Made by a program: the position numbers and the translations under genes. A model generated the notes under the pieces. That model was not told the origin of the DNA, searched no databases, and saw nothing but the letters and a program-made list of their open reading frames with translations. From Methanobacterium sp. (lineage in GTDB: Archaea; Methanobacteriota; Methanobacteria; Methanobacteriales; Methanobacteriaceae): a stretch of DNA of 44,324 nt. This document shows positions 25,939 through 41,837 of this stretch, piece after piece; position 1 is the stretch's first letter; each line of letters opens with the position of its first letter. The stretch covers positions 1-44,324 of the forward strand of contig JAVSLW010000013.1 of assembly GCA_039666455.1 (NCBI GenBank). Direction: 5' to 3'.

Positions 25939-26904
25939 ATGAAAAAGAACTACTATTTAATGTCAGATGGACTGCTTAAAAAACGAGAAAATACAGTTTA
26001 TTTTGTAAATAAAGACGGCAAAAAGCCAATTCCAATCAACAAAATTTATTCTATCTATGCATATGGCTCGTTAACCTTTTCTTCCCAGGCAATGCATCTT
26101 CTTGCAAAAGAAGGCGTTCCAGTTCATTTCTTTAACTATTATGGCTATTATGACGGCAGTTTTTACCCGAGAGAAAAGCTATTATCTGGAGATCTGATTA
26201 TAAAACAGGCAGAACATTATCTGGACCATGGAAAGAGAATTTTCATAGCTAAAAAATTTGTGGAAGGCGCTGCAAAAAATATGGAGAAAGTTCTCAAGTA
26301 TTATAATCTTGAAAACCAGATAAGCAGCATATTGCTGGATTTAGAAGGTTGCAACATGATAACAGAAGCTATGAATGTTGAAGGCAGGATACGTGCTGAT
26401 TATTACCAGAAGATGAATGAAATTCTCCCAGAAAGCTTTAATTTCGATAAAAGAGTTAAAAGACCGCCGGAAAATATGATAAATGCGCTTATAAGCTTCG
26501 GCAATTCCATGGTTTATTCAACAGTTCTGTCTGAAATTTATAATACTCAGCTTAATCCAACGGTTTCTTATCTTCACGAGCCATCTGAACGTAGATTCTC
26601 ACTGGCACTGGACTTAAGCGAAATTTTCAAGCCATTTTTAGTAGATCGGCTGATTTTCTATCTTGTAAACAAAAGGATGCTCAGTGAAGATGATTTTGAA
26701 AAAGATCTTAATTACTGTCTTTTAAATGACAGTGGAAGGAAGACTTTCATTAAAGAGTATGATGAACGGCTTAAAAAGACCATCAAACACAGGGAACTTA
26801 ACAGGAAGGTTTCTTATAAGAGACTTATTAGACTTGAGGCATATAAACTTATAAAACATATTTTAGGGTCTAAAGAATATAAACCGTTTGTAATGTGGTG
26901 GTAG
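25939..26904 (+). CDS. cas1: Cas1 integrase
   Basis: A 321-residue Cas1 of the type I-B branch, the catalytic subunit of the spacer-integration complex. The metal ligands are visible as E149 in MNVEGRIRADYY, H213 in SYLHEPSERRF and D225 in LALDLSEIFKP. GGTGAG sits before the ATG. About 90 bases then an MNT-HEPN pair separate it from cas2, an unusual interruption. Confidence 0.95.
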   Translation: MKKNYYLMSDGLLKKRENTVYFVNKDGKKPIPINKIYSIYAYGSLTFSSQAMHLLAKEGVPVHFFNYYGYYDGSFYPREKLLSGDLIIKQAEHYLDHGKRIFIAKKFVEGAAKNMEKVLKYYNLENQISSILLDLEGCNMITEAMNVEGRIRADYYQKMNEILPESFNFDKRVKRPPENMINALISFGNSMVYSTVLSEIYNTQLNPTVSYLHEPSERRFSLALDLSEIFKPFLVDRLIFYLVNKRMLSEDDFEKDLNYCLLNDSGRKTFIKEYDERLKKTIKHRELNRKVSYKRLIRLEAYKLIKHILGSKEYKPFVMWW

Positions 26905-26997
26905 AACTACAAATCTCAACTTTTCAGTGTTTAGAAGAATTTAATATTATTAACAACAAATTAAATTTAGATATAAAATTATTGCAGGTGGCGAAAA

Positions 26998-27329
26998 TGA
27001 AGGTTAAAAGATCTATGAAGGAAATAAAACCGATTCTTTTAGAGATTAAAAAGTTACTTAAGAATATTTATGATGATCGCCTTACAATTATCCTTTATGG
27101 CTCTCTTGATAGAGATGAAGCTACAATTGAATCAGATATCGACATTGCGGTTGTTTTAAAGGGTAGAATTGATAAAATCAAAGAAATTGATAAGATACAT
27201 GATATCATTTATCCACTGACAATAGAATATGGGGAGCTTATATCTGTTAACCCAATGTCTGAAGAAGAAATTAAAGATGTAGAATGGCCTTTATATTACC
27301 ATATCCAAAATGAAGGGATAACAGTATGA
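26998..27329 (+). CDS. mntA: MNT-type nucleotidyltransferase antitoxin between cas1 and cas2
   Basis: A 110-residue product from ATG 26998, which AGGTGG precedes. A longer frame opens within the end of cas1 but lacks coding character. The site is G35-S36 with D47/D49 in ILYGSLDRDEATIESDIDIA. The stop overlaps the following HEPN ATG (ATGA). It lies between cas1 and cas2, genes that are nearly always adjacent. Confidence 0.85.
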
Positions 27330-27484
27330 AAGAAAAAATTAAAGCGCTTATTAAAAGAGCTGATGACAGCTTAGAATCTGCAAAGTTACTTGTTAATAAC
27401 GGATTTAACGACGTTTCTGTTTCAAGATCCTATTATGCTATGTTTTATGCGGCCGAAGCTGTCTTGAAACATTTTCAAAGATGA
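27326..27484 (+). pseudogene. HEPN gene truncated just before cas2
   Basis: Fifty-two codons: MKEKIKALIKRADDSLESAK, then SRSYYAMFYAAEAVLKHFQR and a TGA. This is the N-terminal pair of HEPN helices. The family is usually about 120-135 residues, so the C-terminal half with the catalytic R....H is gone. The stop is five bases before the cas2 ATG, so the deletion joint lies at the cas2 border. Confidence 0.82.
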
Positions 27485-27489
27485 TCTGA

Positions 27490-27753
27490 ATGTACGTGAT
27501 AATTGTCTATGATATTAAAGTGGAACGGGTCAATAAAGTCAAAGGATTCCTCCGAAAACATCTCTACTGGATTCAAAATTCTGTTTTTGAAGGAGAAGTC
27601 ACAAAAAGCGAGCTTGAAGAAATAAAAACAGGTTTAATGGATATTATAGAAAAAAACGAGGATTCTGTGATAATATACAGGTTTAGAACTGCAGATGCAT
27701 TTAACAGGAAGGTTTTAGGTGTTGAAAAAGCACCTATTGATGGTATACTTTGA
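27490..27753 (+). CDS. cas2: Cas2 adaptation protein
   Basis: An 87-residue Cas2, the ferredoxin-like dimer that bridges two Cas1 dimers. MYVIIVYDI carries the conserved Asp at the first strand; LRKHLYWIQNSVFEGEVTKS follows; DSVIIYRFRTADAFNRKVLG is the usual C-terminal part. No ribosome site is clear, because the truncated HEPN gene ends immediately upstream. It is the last protein gene before the CRISPR leader. Confidence 0.94.
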   Translation: MYVIIVYDIKVERVNKVKGFLRKHLYWIQNSVFEGEVTKSELEEIKTGLMDIIEKNEDSVIIYRFRTADAFNRKVLGVEKAPIDGIL

Positions 27754-34526
<6,773 letters not shown>

Positions 34527-35633
34527 TTGCTTGATTCTCTCTATGAAAAGGCATTGAAAAAAAGGAATGAATTGAATAATAAATTGGAAATTGATTTTGA
34601 AAAAATTAAATTTGATCCTGGAAAATATTGGGTAGACATGCCTATTGAAGAGCGGAAAACAGATATAATTATTTCTGGTGGGGATGGAAGTCGTAACTGG
34701 AAAGAATTCCTGGGTTTTGTTGTTTATGCTATAAATGCAGAATGTTTAATACATAATGGGAAAAATCTTCAAAAAGTAGAATGTTGCGATGTTGATATTA
34801 TTAATCCATATAAATATGTTAAAAATCGATTAGAAACATATATGAGCATTTATGAGATTAAAAGCAGTTTAAAAGCGTTCAGAGAATTTAATGTTGATTT
34901 AATGCTTTTTGATGGTTCACTTTTGGGAAAACTGATAAGGCCATCTCCTATGGAAAATACGCTTCCAGATTGGATAAAAAATGAAATAAGATTAAAATAT
35001 TTAAAAGAAATTGAAAAAGACTTAGAAAAAAATTTTAAAATACAAGTAGTGTCTCCTAAATTATTTGATTCAATGGAAACATTTGGGGAAAATATAGTTG
35101 ATTCTATAATTTATCTTGAGAATCTGGAAAACCTCTTAGCTACAAGGTATTTTTTAAAAGAAGCTCAAAAGAGAGAAAAACAGATAATAGGAATATCAAA
35201 AACATCAACAAGAACAGATTACCAAACTACATTTGACTCTAATATTCCAGACATGGCAATATTTGATGGATACAGTAAAAAACAAGGATATTCAAAGCCA
35301 CAATATTTGGAAGTATCCCAAAACATGGTCAAAAGAATTTTTCCTGTTTACAATGATTTTTTTAAAAATTTAACTTTCACAGTTTTTTATGCGAGATTGG
35401 ATGATTTTAAAAATATTTTGAAGTTTGAATTACCTTATAAAGCAAAAGAAGATGAAATCATTACTTTATTGGAGTCATTAAAAGGTATTTGTACTGAAGG
35501 ATATCCTTATTTACTAAAAAAAGCGCATGATGATGTTGTACTTCGAAATCGTGATATTGATACTATTTCAAGAATAATGGGATTTAATGATTCGGATTTT
35601 AAAGTGGGGAGAGATGGTTTATGGCTAAAATAA
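34527..35633 (+). CDS. nurA: NurA 5'-3' nuclease
   Basis: A 368-residue protein from TTG 34527, with GGTGA five or six bases upstream. The NurA fold is seen in IIISGGDGSRNWKEF (first metal Asp) and later LFDGSLLGKL, and in YARLDDF near the end. NurA resects DNA ends together with the HerA pump. It overlaps herA by 13 bases and lies first in the four-gene operon. Confidence 0.9.
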   Translation: MLDSLYEKALKKRNELNNKLEIDFEKIKFDPGKYWVDMPIEERKTDIIISGGDGSRNWKEFLGFVVYAINAECLIHNGKNLQKVECCDVDIINPYKYVKNRLETYMSIYEIKSSLKAFREFNVDLMLFDGSLLGKLIRPSPMENTLPDWIKNEIRLKYLKEIEKDLEKNFKIQVVSPKLFDSMETFGENIVDSIIYLENLENLLATRYFLKEAQKREKQIIGISKTSTRTDYQTTFDSNIPDMAIFDGYSKKQGYSKPQYLEVSQNMVKRIFPVYNDFFKNLTFTVFYARLDDFKNILKFELPYKAKEDEIITLLESLKGICTEGYPYLLKKAHDDVVLRNRDIDTISRIMGFNDSDFKVGRDGLWLK

Positions 35634-37135
35634 TTGGAAGATGTATTGGAGAAACTTCACCTGTAGAAGTGAGTTTTATTTCCAAGGAAATGCCTCAAAT
35701 TGGAGAATATGTATCAATGGAATATGATGGGAAAAAAGTACTGGGAATGATTGAATCTTTAGTCAGGGGAAGCGTTTCTATTAACGATGATATTTATGAT
35801 CCAAAAACTGTGGAGCGTATTAAGGAGATAGAAGGGGATGATCATTATATTCGTGGAAGTGTTCGAATTTTAGGAGATGTTGAAAAACTGAGAATTCCTA
35901 GAACTCCTCCAATGCCTGGAACTGAAATTAAAATTGCGGATCCTCATATTCTTAAAAAGATATTTGAAATTGAAAGTAATGGTCTTAAATTAGGTAATTT
36001 AATCAGTCAGGAAGAAGTGGAAGTAGAAGCTGATATAAATAAGATGATTACACGCCATTTAGCGATTTTAGCTATGACTGGGGCTGGAAAGTCTAATACT
36101 GTGGCAGTAATCATTAATGGCATTTTAAAAGTAAATGGATGTGTTATAATATTTGATATGCACTCTGAATATGTAAATTCAGAGTTTGAATATGGTGGAG
36201 TCAACCCTATTAAAGCCAGAATTAACCCATTATACCTTTCATTTTCAGAAATAAAGCAATTAGCTAACATTCATGAAAAAGCTTATGTTCAGGAAAGATA
36301 TTTCAGAAAAGCGCATAATCAGGCTAGAAAAGTTATTGAAAATGGAACAAATCAAGATTATTTTACTATTATAAATCAAATACTTGAAAAATGGATAGAA
36401 AGTGATGAACCTCAATATAAAACATATTCTAAATCTATTTTTGATGTGTTAAATAAAATAGATGACTTAAAAAATAAATATAATAGCATTTTAGATTTAA
36501 ATTCACCAGATATTCTGGATAAAATAAAATTAGATTCTGCAAATGTCATTGATTTAGGTTCTGTTGATGAAAAAGCAGCAGAAACAATAGTAAGTCATGT
36601 TTTACGAAATGCTTTAAATAAAAGGAAAAATTACATTAGAAAAGAAGAAAAAGATATCCTTAGTTACCCAGTATTTTTCGTACTTGAAGAAGCACATATT
36701 TTAGCTCCTAAAAGTAGACCTGCACGTTCTAAATACTGGATAAGTAGAATTGCAAGGGAAGGACGTAAATTTGGTGTTGGTTTATGTCTTGTAAGTCAAA
36801 GTCCCAAATCATTAGACCCGGATTCGCTTTCTCAAGCAAATAACATGATTATTTTAAGGCTGGTTGAGCCACAAGACCAGAGGCATGTTCAAACAGCCAG
36901 TGAAAGCCTGAGCGATGATCTTGTAAAACAGTTACCTTCATTAAATGTAGGAGAGGCTATAGTATTAGGGCTTATGACCAAAATTCCTACATTAGTTAAA
37001 ATTGATGAATTTAGAGGTAAACTTTCTGGAGGAGATTTAAACATAGTTGCAGAGTGGAATAAAAGCGTGGAGGAAGAAAATAAGATTCTGCAGGAGCAAG
37101 AAGATGAATTAGATGAACTGGAGGAAGAATATTAA
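35621..37135 (+). CDS. herA: HerA bipolar DNA translocase
   Basis: A 504-residue hexameric ATPase that drives end resection with NurA. There is an N-terminal HAS beta-barrel (about 1-110), Walker A AMTGAGKSNT near 151-160, and Walker B PVFFVLEEAHIL near 348-360, followed by RIAREGRKFGVGLCLVSQSP with the arginine finger region. Its stop overlaps the mre11 ATG by one base. A Glu-rich tail ends the chain. Confidence 0.94.
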   Translation: MAKIIGRCIGETSPVEVSFISKEMPQIGEYVSMEYDGKKVLGMIESLVRGSVSINDDIYDPKTVERIKEIEGDDHYIRGSVRILGDVEKLRIPRTPPMPGTEIKIADPHILKKIFEIESNGLKLGNLISQEEVEVEADINKMITRHLAILAMTGAGKSNTVAVIINGILKVNGCVIIFDMHSEYVNSEFEYGGVNPIKARINPLYLSFSEIKQLANIHEKAYVQERYFRKAHNQARKVIENGTNQDYFTIINQILEKWIESDEPQYKTYSKSIFDVLNKIDDLKNKYNSILDLNSPDILDKIKLDSANVIDLGSVDEKAAETIVSHVLRNALNKRKNYIRKEEKDILSYPVFFVLEEAHILAPKSRPARSKYWISRIAREGRKFGVGLCLVSQSPKSLDPDSLSQANNMIILRLVEPQDQRHVQTASESLSDDLVKQLPSLNVGEAIVLGLMTKIPTLVKIDEFRGKLSGGDLNIVAEWNKSVEEENKILQEQEDELDELEEEY

Positions 37136-38262
37136 TGCGCTTTGCCCATATAGCTGATACACACCTGGGTTACAGACAATATGGTCTTTTTGAAAGAGAA
37201 ATAGACTTTTATCATCATTACAATCGGTTAATCGATAAAATCATTGAAGAAAGACCTGACTTTGTTATCCATTCTGGTGATCTTTTTGAAACCTCAAGAC
37301 CTCCAACAAAAGCACTTCTAACAGCCCAGGAAAGTTTTTTAAAATTCAAGGAAGAGAAAATCCCTGTTTATGCAATTGCAGGTAACCATGATATTGTAAT
37401 GAGAAAGAATGCTCTTCCCCCTCAGGTTTTATACAAAAAATTTGGTTTAAAATTAATTGGATCAAAAAATCCTTATTATAACCATGATGGTATTTTTATA
37501 GGAGGATCACCTTACAGATCCAAATACCATTCTAAATCTCTCTTAAAAAGTATTAAAGCCATTGAAAATGAATCTAAAAACTATAAAAACAGAATTTTAG
37601 TCTTACATCAAGCTATAGATAAATATTTACCCTTTGAATATGAAATGAAGATAGGTGACCTACCAGATTCATTTAATTATTATGCTTTAGGCCACCTTCA
37701 TGCCAGAATATTAGAAGATTTTGGAGAAGGTAAATTAGCTTATCCCGGATGCCCTGAAATCTGGAGAATGGATGAACTTGGAAACTACAAGAAAAGGGGC
37801 AAGGGATTTAACCTTGTTGACATGGAAGAAGATATTCCTGCAGTTGAAGAGGTTAACGTCAAAATATCACGTAAAATTCTTCAAAGAAGGATTCAATATT
37901 CTAATTTTGATGATGAAATCAAACAATTAAGAGAGTTAATCCTTAAAATAGATAAAAAGCCTATTGTAGAATTAATAATTGAAGGAAAATCCTATAATCG
38001 ATCTTTAGTACATGAAAATTTAAATAAACTCTTTAGAGATATTACTTTACAGATACGTCCAAAATATAAGTCTGAAACGGCCTTTGAACCTTCAATTATT
38101 GAAACAGAAACATTAAATATCCAGGATCTAATGATAGAAATGTTAAATGAATACGACAAAGAAGTCTCTGATTTTGCTGTTGCTTTATTTGAAAGACTTT
38201 CATCAGGTCATAATGAGGAAGCGGCAGTGATAACCAGGAAATTCTATGAGGAATTCCAGTGA
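37135..38262 (+). CDS. mre11: Mre11 nuclease
   Basis: A 375-residue phosphoesterase nuclease. Metal ligands: D8 and H10 in IADTHLG, D49 in HSGDLFE, N84-H85 in AGNHD, then VLHQ and GHLHA. Mre11 acts with Rad50 at double-strand breaks. Its TGA overlaps the rad50 GTG (GTGA). The ATG follows the herA end directly. Confidence 0.95.
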   Translation: MRFAHIADTHLGYRQYGLFEREIDFYHHYNRLIDKIIEERPDFVIHSGDLFETSRPPTKALLTAQESFLKFKEEKIPVYAIAGNHDIVMRKNALPPQVLYKKFGLKLIGSKNPYYNHDGIFIGGSPYRSKYHSKSLLKSIKAIENESKNYKNRILVLHQAIDKYLPFEYEMKIGDLPDSFNYYALGHLHARILEDFGEGKLAYPGCPEIWRMDELGNYKKRGKGFNLVDMEEDIPAVEEVNVKISRKILQRRIQYSNFDDEIKQLRELILKIDKKPIVELIIEGKSYNRSLVHENLNKLFRDITLQIRPKYKSETAFEPSIIETETLNIQDLMIEMLNEYDKEVSDFAVALFERLSSGHNEEAAVITRKFYEEFQ

Positions 38263-40958
38263 TTATTAAAACAGTTGTGCTTGAAAATTTTAAATCTCAT
38301 TTAAATACAGGAATTGATTTTAATACAGGAATTTCTATAATTATGGGAGATAATGGAGCAGGAAAATCCAGTATTCTTGAATCAATTAGTTTTGCGCTTT
38401 TTAAAGAATATGCCAGTAAAAAAATGGATAAACTCATAAATAATGAAAAAAATCAGATGAAGGTCACTATAGAATTCATTGCTAATGGCAGGACATACAA
38501 AGTCGTTCGAAAAAGAAAAAGAAATTCCAGTCCAGAATCTATGCTTTATGTTGAAGATAATGGTCGATTTTCAGTAATAGAAAAAGGAGATTCAGCAGTA
38601 AGTAATGAAGTTGAAAAAATTATTGATCTGGATAAAAATCTATTTTTAAATGCTGTATATGTAAGACAGGGTGAAATTGCTAATCTGGTTACCAAAAATC
38701 CTGCAGAAAAAAAAGAGATGATGGGAAGACTTTTAGGTGTTCAAAACCTTGAAAATTCCTGGAAAAACATGAAATTTGTAATTGATGATTATAGAAAGCA
38801 GGAAATTCGAATTAATGGCAAACTCGAAAATTTAGGAAATGCTGAAGAAGATTTAAAGAAAAAAGAAAATAAAATGGATGAATTAACTTCAAGAATTTTG
38901 GATATGGAATCAAAATTAGGTAAAACCGAAGAAAAACTGGGTAAATTAAAAACAGTTAAAGAATTTTTTGATAAAAAGGAATTAATGTTCAATAAAGTAA
39001 AGCAGGATATTGAACATGGGGACCTAACACTCAATAGACTTAAGAAACTTGAAGAAAAGCTGTCTAACCAACTTATCGATATAGAAAAAAAAGAGGCACA
39101 AATAGAAAAAATAAAACCTGAAATAGGTAAAATCAGTGTCTTAGAAAACCTTAAGGATAAAATTTTAAATTTAAGGGAATTAGAAAATGAAAAGGTACAT
39201 ATAGAAAAATCTCTTAAAAAAATTGAATTTTTTAAAAATATTATAGCTCAAAATAAAGATTTTTATGATAATTTTATAGCTTTAGAACTTCAAATAAATG
39301 AATTAAGTAATTCAAGGAAAGAATTTGAGGGTAGTGACGTATTAAAAAATAGGATTGAACGTGATATCAAAGATATTTCTGTAAAGATAGAAGAATTAGA
39401 AAATACCATTTATAGCAAGCTTAAAGTATATGGAGAACTTCTTGAAGAAGAAATAGATTCCATAGATGAACTGGAATCATATCTGCAAACAAAAAAAGTA
39501 GACATTGAAACTAACCTTAAACAGAATTTGAATCAAATTAATGAATTTAATTCAAAAATTTCAGATCTTAAAGGGCAGAATAAAGAAATAAATAAAGCAA
39601 TTGAGGAATTAGAAAACGCTGAAGATACATGTCCTGTATGTGAATCTGACCTGGATGAAAATAGAAGGGAAGAGTTACTGAATAAATACAAAATACAGAT
39701 TGAGGATAATAACAACGAAATATCTTCTTATAATGAGAATTTAAAGATATGGAAGTCTGAAAGAGAATTTTTAGAGAAAAGGAAGATTGAAGTTGATAAA
39801 ATTAATATTGACATTCTTAAAAAGGATTCAAGAGATCTAAAAAGGAATAAAATCGAAATTGATGAAAGGAAGCTTCAATTAATTGAAGTAGAAAAATCAG
39901 TTGAAAGTTTAATGGACATTGATTTGAAATTGAATGAAAAAATTGCTTTAAAAGAAGAATTAAAGGATAAGTATCAAAAATATCTTGGAGCTCAAAATTC
40001 CTTAAATGCAATGGAAAACCCTGAAGAGCTTTTAGAATCTTTTAATCAAATTGAAGATAAGATTGGGGCTTTAAAATCTGAAATTAATAAACTTTGCATG
40101 GAAATCAATGTTAAAGAGGATCAGGTAAAGACCGAACTTGATGATCTACGAGAAATTAAGGAAACACTGGATAGATTAAGTGGTGAGGTGAAGGCTAAAG
40201 AGAGTATTTTAAAGAATTTAAATGATACTGAAGTTGAAATAGTAACTGTTTCCAGGGAAATAGAAAATCAAAAAGAGGAAATTATTCAAATAGGCTATGA
40301 AAGCAAAAAGCACAAACAGGCTGGGGATGACCTGAATAAATGCCAGAATGAATTAGAGAATATGCAAAAAGAGATTGGTAGTCTCAAAGGTCAATTAAAG
40401 ACTACTGGTGAGAGAATAGGTGAGCTTAAAAAAGAAATTAAGATTTATCTAAATGATAAGAAAGAGTTAGAGAAAATTGGTAGATTTATTGAACTATTAA
40501 ATGAAATAAGAAAATTATACGGAAAGGATGGACTTCAAAAGGATCTTAGAAATAAATCAAGACCATTAATAGAAAGGAACACCCTCGATTTCTTTAACAA
40601 GTTTAATTTTGAGTATTCAGATATGAAACTGGATGAAAATTACGATGCGACTTTATTTGGCCCTTCTGGTGAAAATACACTGGATATGATTAGCGGTGGA
40701 GAAATTATAGCAGTTGCAATTGCTTTAAGACTTGGAATTGCTAAAACCCTGGTTAAAGGTAACTTAGAATTGATGATACTTGACGAACCTACAGTTCATC
40801 TTGACTCTTACCGCAGACATGAATTAATAGATGTGATTAAAAAGCTTTCAGTCATACCTCAAATGATAATTGTTACTCATGATGCAGGTTTAGAAGAAGC
40901 TGCCCATAATATTCTAAGAATTAAAAAAGAAAATGGCATATCTGCAATAGAAGACTGA
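38259..40958 (+). CDS. rad50: Rad50 SMC-like ATPase
   Basis: An 899-residue protein from GTG 38259. Walker A is GDNGAGKSS near residue 30. Long coiled coils follow on each side of the zinc hook CPVC (C458, C461). The signature motif ISGGE and Walker B LMILDEPTVHLD are close to the C-terminus. All elements of a functional ATPase are present. It ends the repair operon, and a T-rich tract follows. Confidence 0.96.
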   Translation: MIIKTVVLENFKSHLNTGIDFNTGISIIMGDNGAGKSSILESISFALFKEYASKKMDKLINNEKNQMKVTIEFIANGRTYKVVRKRKRNSSPESMLYVEDNGRFSVIEKGDSAVSNEVEKIIDLDKNLFLNAVYVRQGEIANLVTKNPAEKKEMMGRLLGVQNLENSWKNMKFVIDDYRKQEIRINGKLENLGNAEEDLKKKENKMDELTSRILDMESKLGKTEEKLGKLKTVKEFFDKKELMFNKVKQDIEHGDLTLNRLKKLEEKLSNQLIDIEKKEAQIEKIKPEIGKISVLENLKDKILNLRELENEKVHIEKSLKKIEFFKNIIAQNKDFYDNFIALELQINELSNSRKEFEGSDVLKNRIERDIKDISVKIEELENTIYSKLKVYGELLEEEIDSIDELESYLQTKKVDIETNLKQNLNQINEFNSKISDLKGQNKEINKAIEELENAEDTCPVCESDLDENRREELLNKYKIQIEDNNNEISSYNENLKIWKSEREFLEKRKIEVDKINIDILKKDSRDLKRNKIEIDERKLQLIEVEKSVESLMDIDLKLNEKIALKEELKDKYQKYLGAQNSLNAMENPEELLESFNQIEDKIGALKSEINKLCMEINVKEDQVKTELDDLREIKETLDRLSGEVKAKESILKNLNDTEVEIVTVSREIENQKEEIIQIGYESKKHKQAGDDLNKCQNELENMQKEIGSLKGQLKTTGERIGELKKEIKIYLNDKKELEKIGRFIELLNEIRKLYGKDGLQKDLRNKSRPLIERNTLDFFNKFNFEYSDMKLDENYDATLFGPSGENTLDMISGGEIIAVAIALRLGIAKTLVKGNLELMILDEPTVHLDSYRRHELIDVIKKLSVIPQMIIVTHDAGLEEAAHNILRIKKENGISAIED

Positions 40959-40961
40959 GAT

Positions 40962-40977
40962 ATTTTATTTTTTTTAG
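40962..40977 (+). terminator. T-rich terminator of the repair operon
   Basis: ATTTTATTTTTTTTAG starts four bases after the rad50 stop. Archaeal RNA polymerase ends at such T-runs without a hairpin. The next genes are on the opposite strand, so converging ends are expected here. Confidence 0.6.
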
Positions 40978-41042
40978 TTAAGAACTTATTTTTCTATACT
41001 TTTCATAAAAATTTTTCTAAATTTTGGATTTTTTATCATGGA

Positions 41043-41426
41043 TTATGCCTCTGCTAAATTAAAATGAGTTTGTATAATCGGTAAATTAATGTCATTCATA
41101 GCTTCAGCTAAAAGAGGTTTTTCTACTTCTTTTTGCCTTACAGGTACTATAAATGAAGCTTTAACTTTAATTGAATCTTCAGTTACCTGAATATTCATAT
41201 CCCACTTAATGAGATTTTTCAATGAAAATTTACTTACATTTAGAAATTTAGATGCATCTAATATTTCTAAAGCAACAGGCACATAATTTTTATCAAAATC
41301 TACAATTATATTGCCTTCTATTTCAAGAGATTCCTTATATTCATAATCATCTATCACATGAAGATACAAAACATCATTTTGTACGTCGTAATCTTTATCC
41401 ATTTTAAATGAATCTTTTTTATTCAT
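41043..41426 (-). CDS. DUF2283 protein, likely partner of the DUF4258 gene
   Basis: A 127-residue acidic protein. YDVQNDVLYLHVIDDYEY and IIVDFDKNYVPVALEILDAS are the DUF2283 pattern. DUF2283 and DUF4258 genes often lie together as a suspected TA pair, with DUF2283 as the antitoxin. Here it follows the DUF4258 gene and overlaps its stop by one base. The C-terminal half is an extension unlike the short typical family members. Confidence 0.8.
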   Translation of the reverse strand: MNKKDSFKMDKDYDVQNDVLYLHVIDDYEYKESLEIEGNIIVDFDKNYVPVALEILDASKFLNVSKFSLKNLIKWDMNIQVTEDSIKVKASFIVPVRQKEVEKPLLAEAMNDINLPIIQTHFNLAEA

Positions 41427-41743
41427 TATTTACGCACCCTTACTTTTTCATTTTGTTCATATGTGGTTACTACTCTTATAACTTTTTCGGGAGAATTAAC
41501 AATTGCAATCACAATAATTAAATCATACCCATCTTTTGCTGGATGAACATAATACATCCTAAATTTATTTAAATCTTGTTTTAATATCCCCTGGGGTTTC
41601 TGATTAATCAATGAATCAATAATCCAGCTTTCAGCTAACTCCCGATCATACATCTTTTCAAGTGCATGATATGTGAAAATAATCTGCTTTTTTGAAGTAG
41701 CAGCTAAAGTTGGCGGTACATTTTCTAAATCAATATCATTCAT
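41426..41743 (-). CDS. DUF4258 protein, candidate toxin
   Basis: A 105-residue protein from ATG 41743 (GTG 41746 is the alternative). IIFTYHALEKMYDREL and the later RMYYVHPAKDGYDLIIVIAI, IRVVTTYEQN fit DUF4258, a RelE-like small fold. The CTTTATATTA tract about 25-35 bases upstream on this strand is a TATA candidate. It pairs with the DUF2283 gene downstream. Confidence 0.8.
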   Translation of the reverse strand: MNDIDLENVPPTLAATSKKQIIFTYHALEKMYDRELAESWIIDSLINQKPQGILKQDLNKFRMYYVHPAKDGYDLIIVIAIVNSPEKVIRVVTTYEQNEKVRVRK

Positions 41744-41837
41744 CACTTGTTATTGGAATGTAAGTAATATAAAGATACCTATTTATTATGTGTAATGTGT
41801 GTATTAAATTTTTTGAAAAATAGAAAAAAATGAAAAT

